Positions 11,771-23,792 of a stretch of DNA of 64,000 bases are shown piece by piece. The stretch is from NCBI GenBank assembly GCA_032433765.1, contig JAVIAB010000160.1, forward strand, positions 14,488,807-14,552,806, read 5' to 3'. The notes beneath the pieces were generated by a model. That model saw nothing but the letters and a program-made list of their open reading frames with translations, was not told the DNA's origin and did not search any database. The translations under genes and the position numbers were made by a program. The stretch comes from Megaustenia siamemsis (Eukaryota > Mollusca > Gastropoda > Stylommatophora > Ariophantidae). The number at the start of each line of letters is the position of its first letter. Within the stretch, counting starts at the first letter, position 1.

Positions 11771-12085
11771 GGTGGACTGGTTGGTCTCGAGGCAAGACGC
11801 CGGCCTCGAGACAGAGAGGTTGTGGGTTCAAATCCCGTCTGCACCAATTGGGATTTTTATTTGTGATTTCTCTCTGCGACAACCACCCCTGATCTCAGCA
11901 GCTTAAAACGTCAATTACTCATGAACGGAAACAATATGAGTACCTCCGAGGACGGAGTTATCTGCCTGTGCGGCGAGGGACCACGGTGCACACGGATGCC
12001 AGGAGGGAAAAAACGGATTAACACATAAAATTCAGTTCCTAGTCTTTAGTTCTTCGTCTGTGGTCTAAGCTGGCGAACAAAATAA
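11771..12085 (+). mobile_element. SINE3: tRNA-derived SINE
   Basis: The 5' 75 bp are tRNA-like: GGTGGACTGGTTGGTCTCGA (A-box region) and GTGGGTTCAAATCCCGTCTG (B box), closing with CACC complementary to the starting GGTG. The body includes TCTCTCTGCGACAACCACCC and GAGTACCTCCGAGGACGGAG, and the 3' end is AATTCAGTTCCTAGTC. The same element lies reversed at 39,491-39,835 and as a 3' fragment at 4107-4172. It is Leu/Ser-like in stem length but not an intact tRNA gene. Confidence 0.82.
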
Positions 12086-12156
12086 AATATCATTTATTTT
12101 CAATTAACTCATTGAGGATAAAAGGTGCGGTCAAGATCGGCGGCATCTAGGTTTGA

Positions 12157-12540
12157 GTTATTGAGTTATTAGCGGGTCATCATCATTGTACTCTGAACAT
12201 GTCCATAGGATCCCCTCCTCAGCAAGTCCAGCAGTATCCAGCGACTGACGACTCCAGTTCTGTGTATGTTTATAAGTCTTCTTACTCGCCCTCTAAGTTT
12301 ATCGTTTCTGGCTGCGCACATCTTAACGCCCATCTCTATCATCAGAAGCAGTGACGTGGACTCGTGGTTGTCAAAGTCCTGTGCTCTTCCCACATCTCGA
12401 AGGGCATTAATGATGCCCGCTCAATCCATTGGTTTAACGTATTTAACGACATCACAGCTAGCCAACCTGTCCTCCCTTACATTGCCACGTACACCCGCAC
12501 GTCCAGGGACGTAGACAAAGGTGACCCTACGTATTCTATG
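12157..12540 (-). pseudogene. LINE family A fragment
   Basis: The minus strand encodes a degraded PGHAG..GN..ADRLA RNase H end, then VGRAQDF, NDKLRGRVRRLINIHRTGVV and WILLDLL. Its 3' end carries two tail units (TGAGTTATTGAGTTATT on the plus strand). A frameshift just before the WTCSECN block disrupts the C-terminus. Confidence 0.8.
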
Positions 12541-13435
12541 TTTACCAAGTCTTAGATAAAGTATCGCGTTTCATTTCGAAGTAAATACTGCACTGGCATA
12601 GTGCTGACCATATAATTCAAGGCTATGTCGATAGTTAAAAAATATGACCATAATAATATAATAGATATACTCTGCAAAGCGAAGCGAGGGTTATGTCTTC
12701 TTTCTGTTATCGTTATTACTATTATACTTCATCATAAACGCAGGCCGTCTCCGCAACGAAGGTTGGATACCATGGAGCGCCATTTGCTCTGTCTCTTGCT
12801 GTGATGGTGCAGGTAGTCATAGGCTGATTTGTTTATCTTTTGATGTTACTCGTCCATGTTAGTCTTGGTCTGCCTCTTGTATTTTCCCCTCCAGGATTAC
12901 TTTTAGTAAGCTGTTGTGTCTTTTAACATGGCATAGAAATCGCATTTGTCTTGTTTGAATTGTGCTTAGTAGTTCTCTTTTCATTTTTAGTTGTTTTAAG
13001 ACTTCATCGTTTGTTTTCTTTTCCTTCCATCCAATTCTGCTATTCTTCTATATATCCACATTTCAAAGGCTTCAATTCTCTGTTCTGTTTTCTTGTCTAA
13101 TGTCCTTGTTTCTGCACCATATAGGAATATTGAGAAGATGTAACATTTTGCTATTCTTAGTTTTAGCCCTGGTGTTATTTGTTTTGATGTTAGCATGTCC
13201 TTCATGACATTAAATTACTTTTTGCCATTTCTATTCTTTTGTTTATTTCAGTTGTACATTTTCCATCACTGGTTATAGTATGTCCAAGGTAGTTGTAGCT
13301 CTGAACTGTCTCCAGGTCAATTCCTTCAATTTTGATATCCACTTGTAGGTCTTGAGTATTTTCTTTGTTTACGATCATTGTTTTAGTCTTTTTGATATGC
13401 ATATCTAGTCCATATTTTTTGCTTGTCATGTTTAT

Positions 13436-13849
13436 TTAATTAAGTAATTGTTGTAGATCTTTAGGATTTTCTGCTAGTAGTACAGTATCGTCAGCATATC
13501 TTAGGTTATTGATTATCTTTCCATTAATTTGTAGGCCTGGCATCTCTATGATGTTTTTAAAGATTTGCTCAGTGCATAGATTGAACAAGCTTGGTGATAG
13601 GATGCATCCCTGTCTTACTCCTCTTTTTATATCAATGGGTGTAGAGTTCTCTTTGTTATATTTTATTATTGTTGTTTGCTCCCAGTATAGATTACATATT
13701 AGTCGTATGTCCATGTCATCTAGATGTATCTCTTTTAGGCATTCTGTAAGTTGTTTGTGGTGTACTCTATCAAAAGCTTTGGTGCAGTCTATGAAGTAGG
13801 CATATATTGGTTTGTTTACTTCTGTGTACTGTTCGATTAATGTTCTCAT
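13436..13849 (-). pseudogene. LINE F reverse transcriptase palm
   Basis: The longest open piece of the F copy (137 codons). It contains the RT motif A region YAYFIDCTKAFDRVHH with the first catalytic Asp, motif B KRGVRQGCILSPSLFNL, and motif C LRYADDTVLLAE with the YADD catalytic pair. All catalytic Asp residues are therefore retained even though the flanking frames are broken. Role: target-primed reverse transcription of the LINE RNA. Confidence 0.9.
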
Positions 13850-14670
13850 GCAGAATATGGCTTCTTTTGTCCCCTATTTTTCCTAAATCCAAATTGCTGC
13901 TCATCTAATTCAGTATTGATTTTATTCTGAATCCTTCCTTGTATAACTTTTAGCAAGATTTTTGTAACATGGCTCACTTGGCTTATTGTTCTAAAGTCAC
14001 TACATTCAACTGCACCATTCTTTTTAAGCAATGCAATGGAATTTTATGTTTTTAGTTCATTTGGTATGTATCCTGTGTGGTATATGTCGTTGCATATGTC
14101 TGTAATCATTTCAATGCCAAAATCTTATAGTGCCTGTATCATCTCTATCTGTATGCTGTCAGGTCCTGCTGCTTTTCCCTTTTTAATTGTTTTTATAACT
14201 TTTTCCACCTCAGATTTTAAGATTGTATAGCCTGATGTACATTTTATAACTGGTTTCTTGTCCCTTTGATCATGGAATAGTTCTGTTATATATTCCTGCC
14301 ATCTATCTATAATATCTTTATTGTCTGTTAGCATTTTTCCTTTTTTGTCTGCAATGCATCCACCTTCTGTGGCTTTTTTATTTTTATTTGTCATTCTCTT
14401 TATTCCTGTGTGCATTCCTCTTAAGTCTTGTTTGCTTTCCATAGTTTCTATTTCTATACATTTTTGGCTGAGCCAGTCTTCTTTTGCCTTTTTGCACATT
14501 TTGCGTATTTCATTATCTATTTTATTGTATTAGGCAGTGTTCTTCGCTTGTCTCTTTCTTCCATTTTTTCTAAGATGGTGTTAGTTGTCCATTTTTTTTG
14601 TTCTTTTCTCTTTTGGGTAAGGTGTCGCAGGTTTCTTGTATGTTTTTTTTTATGCATTGCCATTTGATTG

Positions 14671-15030
14671 TTACTTTTTCATCAGGATTTTCTCTTCTGT
14701 ATATTGCTCAATTATTTCTTCTAGCAGCTTCTGGTATGTGTTCTTTACTTGTATTGTAAAGGTATCTTTAATATCTTTTTGATTTAAAGCTGTTATATCT
14801 AGTGAATTTGTTGATGAATTAGACTTTTGCTTGTTTCTCTTTATTTTGATTTTCATTTTAATCATTACAGTATTGTGATCTGAATTAATATCCGCTCCTG
14901 GGTAGGTTTTGGCTTTCTTTACGCCATTACGGAACCTTTCTTTTATCATTATGTAATCTATTTGATTCCTCTTCTTATCTCCAGGGCTTTTCCATGTGTA
15001 TAGTTTCCTTTTCTCTTGCTCAAAGTAGGT
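14671..15030 (-). pseudogene. LINE F AP-endonuclease C-terminus
   Basis: Encodes TWKSPGDKKRNQIDYIMIKE and YPGADINSDHNTVMIKMKI. The RNQIDYI and SDH motifs are the last two conserved blocks of APE-type LINE endonucleases; the His in SDH is catalytic. The N-terminal catalytic blocks are lost by truncation near 15,050. Confidence 0.82.
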
Positions 15031-15054
15031 GTTACATATTATCAGCCTGTTTAT

Positions 15055-15250
15055 TATAATTATAACAGTATTATTAATATATAATTATTATTATATTATA
15101 TTACTACTATTATTAGTATTATCATAACTATTATTACTATTATTGTTACTACTATTATTATTACCATAACAACTACTATTGTGATATATAATATTATAAT
15201 TATTATTCATTTTTATTAATTTTTATTATCAATATTATTATTATTAGTTA
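15055..15250. repeat. ATT-rich degenerate trinucleotide stretch
   Basis: Imperfect ATT/ACT/ATA trinucleotides. The last ten bases (TTATTAGTTA, 15,241-15,250) recur at 15,577-15,586 on the other side of the LINE C insertion. Confidence 0.8.
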
Positions 15251-15576
15251 TTAAACATGACCCTTTTTGTCTTGTCAGACGATCTAGTGGAGGCTATTGT
15301 GTATTTTTTGAGGTTTTGTTTTTGTCGAACAGCTTCTCTCGTGGCTAATTCTACCAATGTTTGACAAACACACACGGCCACAGAATTAACAAGTCAGGCC
15401 CACCAGTGCACAGGGTTTTCCATACTTTTTCATGAGTTTTTTTCTCTTCTAAATTTTGCCATAGCACAGTCTCAAATGATGTTATACCATTCCTTATACA
15501 TGCTCTCCAGGATGTGTGATCACTTGTCAGATGTTCCAGTCATTTTCACAGATGGAGAAGTCATTCAGAGATGATT
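15251..15576 (-). pseudogene. LINE family C fragment inserted at edge of 21-bp array
   Basis: Matches the other C copies from the 3' end (CTTGTCAGACGATCTAGTGG on the plus strand) to a 5' truncation after CAGAGATGATT. It is flanked by TTATTAGTTA on both sides, a plausible 10-bp target-site duplication, although the flanking repeat is of similar composition. The coding potential is more decayed than at 6469-6925. Confidence 0.72.
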
Positions 15577-16208
15577 TATTAGTTAATGCTATTATTATTT
15601 TAGTTATGTCTATTATTATTTTAGTTCATGCTATTATTATTTTAGTTATGTCTATTATTATTTTAGTTATGTCTATTATTATTTTAGTTATGTCTATTAT
15701 TATTTTAGTTAATGCTATTATTATTTTAGTTATGTCTATTATTATTTTAGTTATTGCTATTATTATTTTAGTTAATGCTATTATTATTTTAGTTATTGCT
15801 ATTATTATTTTAGTTATTGCTATTATTATTTTAGTTATGTCTATTATTATTTTAGTTATGTCTATTATTATTTTAGTTATGTCTATTATTATTTTAGTTA
15901 ATGCTATTATTATTTTAGTTATTGCTATTATTATTTTGGTTAATGCTATTATTATTTGAGTTATTGCTATTATTATTTGAGTTATTGCTATTATTATTTT
16001 AGTTAATGCTATTATTATTTTAGTTAATGCTATTATCATTTTAGTTAATGCTATTATTATTTGAGTTGTCTATTATTATTTTAGTTATGTCTATTATTAT
16101 TTTAGTTAATGCTATAATTATTTTAGCTATTGCTATAATTAATTTAGTTATTGCTATTATTAATTTAGTTATTGCTATTATTAATTTAGTTATTCCTATT
16201 AATATTAC
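15577..16208. repeat. 21-bp minisatellite (about 30 units)
   Basis: Unit CTATTATTATTTTAGTTATGT with TAATG and TATTG alternatives. Seven codons per unit gives an artefactual 147-codon frame on the plus strand and 137 codons on the minus strand. Confidence 0.95.
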
Positions 16209-16332
16209 AGCTTTAGAGAATGGCTAGGCAGAAGGTCAACAACAGAAATGATAAAATAAATGTCGAGATCGAGAGTTGTGGAGAGACATGACCACCGACG
16301 CTATCAAGAGTTGTACTTTTATGATGATGATT
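16209..16332 (+). mobile_element. LINE family B 3' terminus
   Basis: Short 5'-truncated copy: GAATGGCTAGGCAGAAGGTC, AACAACAGAAATGATAAA, GAGTTGTGGAGAGACATGAC, ending in ATGATGATGATT. It matches the last 120 bp of the B copies at 3.3, 45.1 and 50.3 kb and starts exactly where the 21-bp array stops. Confidence 0.78.
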
Positions 16333-16685
16333 ATTACTATTGGTTTCTCTTGTTATTGTTGCCTTTATCATTCGTTTCATTGAAATAAATTAGAGGTGGG
16401 AAATCAGATACGATGCTATCGAGATTACGTCACATTATGTCTAACAAATTGTCATAAAACATTAACAACGCTGCACTCCAAGAAAACCCATAGGTTCTCG
16501 CCGAACATTCGATAGACCCACGTGACGAAATGATTGTACAAACATTTTAAACACCCCACCATGCATTTTATGATTTCACCTGTTTCATGCTCAATTTAAA
16601 CACTTGAAATTTGAGGGAGTTTCATGAAATGTGTTCGTTTACCCGTTTCTAGTTCAAACTTAAACCCCGAAATCCGGGAAAGCGT
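16333..16685. other. No gene recognised
   Basis: Mixed-composition DNA without repeats or coding motifs that I can identify. Confidence 0.4.
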
Positions 16686-17770
16686 GATGAACTACAGCAA
16701 CATTCTCCAACAGAAGAGATATCGATATCTCCAGCGCTACGTCGCTACGCACATTCTCCTTAAGAAGAGATATCCATATCTCCAGCGCCACATCGCTATG
16801 CACATTCTCCAACAGAAGAGATATCCATATCTCCAGCGCCACATCGCTACGCACATTCTCCAACAGAAGAGATATCCATATCTCCAGCGACCTACGCACA
16901 TTCTCCCTAAGAAGAGATATCCATATTTCCAACGCCACGTCGCTACGCACATTCTCCAACAGAAGAAATATAGATGTATCCAGAGCCACGTCGCTACGCG
17001 CATTCTCCCATAGATGAGATATCGATATCTCCAGCGCCACGTCGTTACGCACATTCTCCAACAGAAGAGATATCCATATCTCCAGCGCCACATCGTTACG
17101 CACATTCTCCAACAGAAGAGATATCGATATCTCCAGCGCCACGTCGCTAGGCACATTCTCCAACAGAAGAGATATCCATATCTCCAGTGCCACGTCGCTA
17201 CGCACATTCTCCCTAAGAAGAGATATCCATATCTCCAGCGCCACGTCGTTACGCACATTCTCCAACAGAAGAGATAGCAATATCTCCAGCGCCTCGCCGT
17301 TACGCACATTCTCCAACAGAAGAGATATCGATATCTCCAGCGCCACGTCGTCACGTATTCTCCAACAGAAGAGATATTAATTTATCCAGCGCCACGTCGC
17401 AACACATATATTCCAATAGGAAAGATATCAATATCACAGGCACCTCCTTGTTATGCACATTATTCAACGGAAGAGATATCGTTATCTCCAGCGCCACTTC
17501 GTTACGTATTCTCCAACAGAAAAGATATCAATATCTCCAGCGCCACGTCGCTACGCACATTTTCCAACAAAAGAGATATCAATTTCTCCAGCGCCACGTT
17601 GCTACGCACATTCTCCAACAGAAGAGATATCAATATCTCCAGCGCCACGTCGCAACACACATATTCCAATAGGAAAGATATCAATATCACCAGCACATCC
17701 TCGTTATGCACTTCTACAACAGAAGAAATATCGATTTCTCCAGGATACGTTGCTACGCACAGTTTCCACA
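16686..17770 (+). repeat. 51-bp minisatellite (about 21 units)
   Basis: The unit contains AACAGAAGAGATATCCATAT, CTCCAGCGCCACGTCGCTAC and GCACATTCTCC. Seventeen codons per unit give open frames on both strands (for example QQKRYPYLQRHVATHIL), broken where units lose bases near 16,885 and 17,340. GATATC/GATATCC alternate between units. It becomes degenerate after 17,640. Confidence 0.95.
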
Positions 17771-17884
17771 ACTGGTTCCTATAGAGTCGAGCGCATTCGT
17801 TTGTTCATTAATAAGATTTTGTGTTCCATTACTTTTCTTGTCGTTAGCTTTACTACACTTCCACATAACTCTCTGCCTACGCCC

Positions 17885-20800
17885 ATTATACAACTTTAAA
17901 CCTAACCCCCTCACACAACTTTATACCTAACCCCCTCAAACAACTTTATACCTAACCTCCTCACACAACTTTATACCTAACCCCCTCAAACTACTTTATA
18001 CATAACCCCCTCAAACAACTTTAAGCCTAACCTCCTCATACAACTTTATACCTAACCCCCTCAAACAACTTTATACATAACTTCCTCATACAACTTTATA
18101 CCTAACCCCCTCAAACAACTTTATACCTAACCTCCTCATACAACTTTATACCTAACCCCCTCAAACAACTTTTATACCTAACCCCCTCAAACAACTTTAT
18201 ACCTAACCTCCTCAAACAACTTTAAACCTAACCTCCTCACACAACTTTATACCTAACCTCCTCACACAACTTTATACCTAACCCCCTCAAACAACTTTAT
18301 ACCTAACCTCCTCATACAACTTTATACCTAACCTCCTCAAACAACTTTATACCTAACCTCCTCACACAACTTTAAACCTAACCTCCTCATACAACTTTAT
18401 ACCTAAACCCCCTCACACAACTTTAAACCTAACCTCCTCATACAACTTTATAACTAACCTCCTCACACAACTTTATACCTAACCCCCTCATACAACTTTA
18501 TACCTAACCCCCTCAAACAACTTTATACATAACTTCCTCATACAACTTTATACCTAACCCCCTCAAACAACTTTATACCTAACCTTCTCATACAACTTTA
18601 TACCTAACCCCCTCAAACAACTTTTATACCTAACCCCCTCAAACAACTTTATACCTAACCCCCTCAAACAACTTTAAACCTAACCTTCTCACACATCTCT
18701 ATACCTAACCTCCTCACACAACCTTATACCTAACCCCTCAAACAACTTTATACCTAACCCTCTCATACAACTTTATACCTAACCTCCTAAACAACTTTAT
18801 ACCTAACTTCCTAACACAACTTTAAACCTAACCTCCTCATACAACTTTATACCTAAACCCCCTCACACAACTTTAAACCTAACCTCCTCATACAACTTTA
18901 TAACTAACCTCCTCACACAACTTTATACCTAACCCCCTCATACAAATTTATACCTAACCTCCTCAAACAACTTTATACCTAATATCCTCAAACAACTTTA
19001 AACCTAACCTCCTCATACAACTTTATACCTAACCTCCTCACACAACTTTAAACCTAACCCCCTCAAACAACTTTATACCTAACCCCTCATACAACTTTAA
19101 ACCTAACCACCTCAAACAACTTTATACCTAACCCCCTCATACAACTTTAAACCTAATCCCTCATACAACTTTAAACCTAACCCCCTCATATAACTTTATA
19201 CCTAACCCCCTCAAACAACTTTAAACCTAACCCCCTCATACAACTTTAAACCTAACCCCTCAAACAACTTTATACCTAACCCCCTCAAACAACTTTATAC
19301 CTAACCCCCTCATACAACTTTAAACCTAACCCCCTCAAACAAATTTATACCTAACCCCCTCATACAACTTCAAACCTAACCCCCTCAAACAACTTTATAC
19401 CTAACCCCCTCATACAACTTTAAACCTAACCCCCTCATACAACTTTAAACCTAACCCCCTCAAACAACTTTATACCTAACCCCCTCAAACAACTTTAAAC
19501 CTAACCCCCTCATACAACTTTAAACCTAACCCCCTCAAACAACTTTAAACCTAACCCCCTCAAACAACTTTATACCTAACCTCCTCAAACAACTTTATAC
19601 CTAACCTCCTCACACAATTTTATACCTAACCCCCTCAAACAACTTTATACCTAACCTCCTCATACAACTTTATACCTAACCTCCTCAAACAACTTTATAC
19701 CTAACCTCCTCATACAACTTTATACCTAACCTCCTCAAACAACTTTATACCTAACCTCCTCACACAACTTTAAACCTAACCTCCTCAAACAACTTTATAC
19801 CTAACCCCCCTCAAACAACTTTATACCTAACCCCCTCAAACAACTTTAAACCTAACCTCCTCATACAACTTCATACCTAACCTCCACACACAACTTTATA
19901 CCTAACCCCCTCACACAACTTTATACCTAACCCCTCACACAACTTTATACCTAACCCCCTCACACAACTTTATACCTAACCTCCTCACACAACTTTAAAC
20001 CTAACCTCCTCATACAACTTTATACCTAAACCCCCTCACACAACTTTAAACCTAACCTCCTGATACAACTTTATAACTAACCTCCTCACACAACTTTATA
20101 CCTAACCCCCTCATACAACTTTATACCTAACCCCATCAAACAACTTTATACATAACTTCCTCATACAACTTTATACCTAACCGCCACAAACAACTTTATA
20201 CCTAACCTCCTCATACAACTTTATACCTAACCCCCTCAAACAACTTTATACCTAACCCCCTCAAACAACTTTAACCTAACCTCCTCACACAACTTTATAC
20301 CTAACCTCCTCACACAACTTTATACCTAACCCCCTAAAACAACTTTATACCTAACCCCCTCATACAACTTTATACCTAATCTCCTCAAACAACTTTATAC
20401 CTAACTTCCTCATACAACTTTATACCTAACCCCCTCAAACAACTTTATACCAAACCCCCTCATACAACTTTATACCTAACCACCTCAAACAACTTTATAC
20501 CTAACCCCCTCATACAACTTTAAACCTAACCCCCTCATACAACTTTAAACCTAACCCCCTCATATAACTTTATACCTAACCCCCTCAAACAACTTTATAC
20601 CTAACCCCCGCATACAACTTTAAACCTAACCCCCTCAAACAACTTTATACCTAACCCCCTCAAACAACTTTATACCTAACCCCCTCATACAACTTTAAAC
20701 CTAACCCCCTCAAACAACTTTATACCTAACCCCCTCATACAACTTCAAACCTAACCCCCTCAAACAACTTTATACCTAACCCCCTCATACAACTTTAAAC

Positions 20801-21240
20801 CTAACCCCCTCATACAACTTTAAACCTAACCCTCTCATACAACTTTATACCTAACCCCCTCAAACAACTTTAAACCTAACCCCCTCATACAACTTTAAAC
20901 CTAACCCCCTCACACAACTTTATACCTAACCCCCTCACACAACTTTATACCTAACCCCCTCACACAACTTTATACCTAACCTCCTCACACAACTTTATAC
21001 CTAACCCCCTCACACAACTTTATACCTAACCCCCTCACACAACTTTATACCTAACCCCCTCACACAACTTTATACCTAACCTCCTCACACAACTTTATAC
21101 CTAACCTCCTTACACAACTTTATGCCTAACCTCCTCACACAACTTTATACCTAACCCCTTCACACAACTTTATACCTAACCTCCTCACACAACTTTATAC
21201 CTAACCTCCTCACACAACTTTATACCTAACCCCCTCACAA
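17885..21240. repeat. 26-bp minisatellite (about 129 units, 3.35 kb)
   Basis: Unit TTTATACCTAACCCCCTCAA plus ACAACT, i.e. 26 bp, with variable positions (CTC/CCC, AAA/ACA/ATA, TTATA/TTAAA). Larger blocks recur: the succession containing the 27-bp unit with CCTAAACCCCCTC occurs near 18,400, 18,850 and 20,030. The CCTAACCC core resembles a degenerate telomeric CCCTAA word but is never in pure hexamer register. It is the longest uninterrupted array in the window. Confidence 0.97.
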
Positions 21241-21504
21241 ATTGTTTGTTGGTTGCAAATCTTCCTTCCTAAATGATGTATCTTTTATACCTCAAATAGT
21301 CTGTCTATCACCAGCGACATTCATGTTCTGGAACACCCCAATGATCTTCTCATTCTCTATCTAGTTTTGGCACCGTTCCGTGTTTCCTACTTTCTAGATA
21401 TGTGTCATTGACTGTAATGAATTGTATTTTGATGTTAGACTTTTGTCTAATTAACGATTTGAATATAGAAGTTTAAAGTTGATGAATTGAGACACTGAGG
21501 TAAA
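21241..21504. other. No gene recognised
   Basis: Spacer between two arrays; nothing identifiable. Confidence 0.4.
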
Positions 21505-22505
21505 TATGATTGTACCGTCACAAGGAATAGAACAATTAATGAGTCGTGGTTGTGTCGTTGCGAGGAATAGAACAATTAATGAATCGTGGTTGTGCCGTTG
21601 CGAGGAATAGAACAATTAATGAATCGTGGTTGTGCCGTTGCGAGGAATAGAACAATTAATGAGTCGTGGTTGTGTCGTTGCGAGGAATAGAACAATTAAT
21701 GAGTCGTGGTTGTGTCGTTGCGAGGAATAGAAGAATAAAGGAATTGTGGTTGTGCCGTCGCAAGGAATAGAACAATTAATGAATTCTATTTGTGCCATTA
21801 CGAGGAATAGAACAATGAATGAACCGTGGCTGTACCGTCGTGAGGAATAGAACACTTAATGAGTCGTGATTGTGCCGTTGTGAAGAATATAACAATTAAT
21901 GAATCGTGATTGTACCGTCGCGAGGAATAGAACAATTAATGAGTCGTGGTTGTGTCGTTGCGAGGAATAGAACAATTAATGAATCGTGGTTGTGCCGTTG
22001 CGAGGAATAGAACAATAAATGAATTGTGGTTGTGCCGTCGCAAGGAATAGAACAATTAATGAATTCTATTTGTGCCATTACGAGGAATAGAACAATTAAT
22101 GAACCGTGGCTGTACCGTCGCGAGGAATAGAACACTTAATGAGTCGTGATTGTGCCGTTGTGAAGAATATAACAATTAATGAATCGTGATTGTACCGTCG
22201 CGAGGAATAGAACAATTAATGAATCGTGATTGTACCGTCGCGAGGAATAGAACAATTAATGAATCGTGATTGTACCGTCGCGAGGAATAGAAAAGTTAAT
22301 GAATCGTGATTGTACCGTCGTGAGGAATAGAACAATTAATGAATCGTGATTGTACCGTCGCGAGGAATAGAACAATTAATGAATCGTGATTGTACCGTCG
22401 CGAGGAATAGAACAATTAATGAATCGTGATTGTACCGTCGCGAGGAATAGAAAAGTTAATGAATCGTGATTGTACCGTCGTGAGGAATAGAACAATTAAT
22501 GAAGC
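21505..22505. repeat. 40-bp minisatellite (25 units) with 280-bp higher-order repeat
   Basis: The unit contains GAGGAATAGAACAATTAATG, AATCGTGATTGTACCGTCGC. Seven-unit blocks repeat: the variants at 21,616-21,855 recur at 21,896-22,135 (280 bp apart), including a rare AATTCTATTTGTGCCATTAC unit. A four-unit block ending AAAAGTTAATG at 22,291 recurs at 22,451 (160 bp). Confidence 0.96.
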
Positions 22506-22539
22506 GTAATGAATTGTAGTTTGCTAACACAAGAGTAAA

Positions 22540-22900
22540 ACATTGCAGCACGTCAATAATATCGGGTAAATAAATCATAATACGTCAATTTGGGAACGTA
22601 ATCAATCATGATACGTCAATTTGGGAAGATAATAAATCGTAATATGTCAATCTGGTAAGATAATAAATTGTACTACGTCAATTAAAATGGTAATTAATCG
22701 TAATACTTCAATTAGAAATGGTTATAAATCGTTATACGTCAAATAGGAAAGGTGATATATCGTACTACATCAATAGTATTGGTAAGAAATCATAATACGT
22801 CAATAGAAAAAGTAATGGAATCATTGAAATGCAATGATAAAGTTTGAAATCATTGTGCGGCAATAGAAAAGTAAGAAATCATTGCAAGGCAAGAGAAAAT
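22540..22900. repeat. Degenerate ~32-36-bp repeat
   Basis: Eight or nine diverged copies of a unit around AATCATAATACGTCAAT followed by a variable TTGGGAA / AGAAA segment. It shares TAAT and CGT words with the 40-bp array but is too diverged to tell whether the two are related. Confidence 0.7.
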
Positions 22901-23146
22901 GTAAATTAGTTTGTGTAATTCACTAGAAATGTTTAGGATCCATAGACATGCAAGATAATGATGCACGATAAGAGAGATAGGAAACAGTAGTCAATCGTAA
23001 TCAGGTAGAGGAATCATTAATGAGCTGAAGACATGCAATGTGGATATTAATGAGTTGTAAATAGGCAGTAGAATTATTAATGATCCGAAGACATGATATG
23101 TGGATATTAATGAGTAGTAAATTAGCAAAATATGAAGTGTAGCTAC

Positions 23147-23352
23147 ACAATAACATATTTATGAATCATAGTCAACAACATATTTATGAATCATAGTCAA
23201 TAACATATTTATGAATCATAGTCAATAACATATTTATGAATCATAGTCAATAACATATTTATGAATCATAGTCAATAACATATTTATGAATCATAGTCAA
23301 TAACATATTTATGAATCATAGTCAATAACATATTTATGAATCATAGTCAATC
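23147..23352. repeat. 25-bp tandem repeat (8 units)
   Basis: Near-perfect units of ATTTATGAATCATAGTCAAT plus AACAT. The homogeneity suggests recent expansion. It sits in AT-rich DNA with scattered ATTAATGAG words (22,900-23,130). Confidence 0.95.
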
Positions 23353-23478
23353 AGGTGGAATATGGAAATCGGTGCTGCATAACAGAATAAAAATAGAAGT
23401 GCAGTAGCCAAAATACAAACAAAATACACATAGTCTTGTAAAGCAGAAATTAGAGGAATCGGGTTTTGACAATACTGA

Positions 23479-23780
23479 GTTATTGAGTTATATGTGGGTC
23501 ATCATCATTACACTCCGAACATGTCCATATGTGCTCAGATTCCCTCCTCAGCAAGTCCCACAGTGTCCAGCGGCTGAGGACTCCAGTTCTGTGTTGGTTG
23601 ATAAGTCTTCTTACACGTCCACTAAGTTTCTCGTTTCTGGCTGTGCCCATCTTAACTCGCATCTCTTTCATCCGAAGGAGTGACGTGGACTCATGGTTAT
23701 CGAAGTCCTGTGTCTTTCTTTCCTACTTCCTGGAGAGCATCGATGATGTCCGCCCGATCCATTGGTTGGCCGTCCTCAAA
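23479..23780 (-). pseudogene. LINE family A fragment with probable TSD
   Basis: Encodes KEMRVKMGTARNEKLSGRVR, RLINQHRTGVLSRWTLWDLL and IWTCSECNDDDPHITQ-stop, with the stop inside the TGAGTTAT tail. Flanks TGACAATACTGA (23,467-23,478) and TGACAACACTGA (23,781-23,792) match 11 of 12. The 21-bp array starts immediately after the right-hand flank. Confidence 0.82.
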
Positions 23781-23792
23781 TGACAACACTGA

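Larger units (their letters stand above)
12715..15050 (-). mobile_element. LINE family F, longest copy (endonuclease end to 3' end)
   Basis: About 2.3 kb of one minus-strand LINE in order: endonuclease C-terminus (14,671-15,030), linker and RT entry with KGKAAGPDSIQIEMIQAL (14,125-14,499), RT fingers with LDEQQFGFRKNRG (13,846-14,031), RT palm (13,436-13,849), thumb with SYNYLGHTITSDGKC (13,202-13,429), IFSIFLYGAETRTLDKK (12,996-13,205), and the CHVKRHNSLLKVILEGKI end. At least five frameshifts or stops make it inactive. The 5' UTR, ORF1 and N-terminal endonuclease are missing. The 3' end is close to TTATGATGAAG, a short GAT-type tail. Confidence 0.88.

Noticed and set aside
16624..17899. Repetitive protein with 17-residue repeats
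   Set aside because: 51-bp minisatellite artefact; frames break wherever units change length and there is no start context or conserved end.
17885..21240. True interstitial telomere tract
   Set aside because: The unit is 26 bp and only one telomere-like word occurs per unit; no run of hexamers in register.
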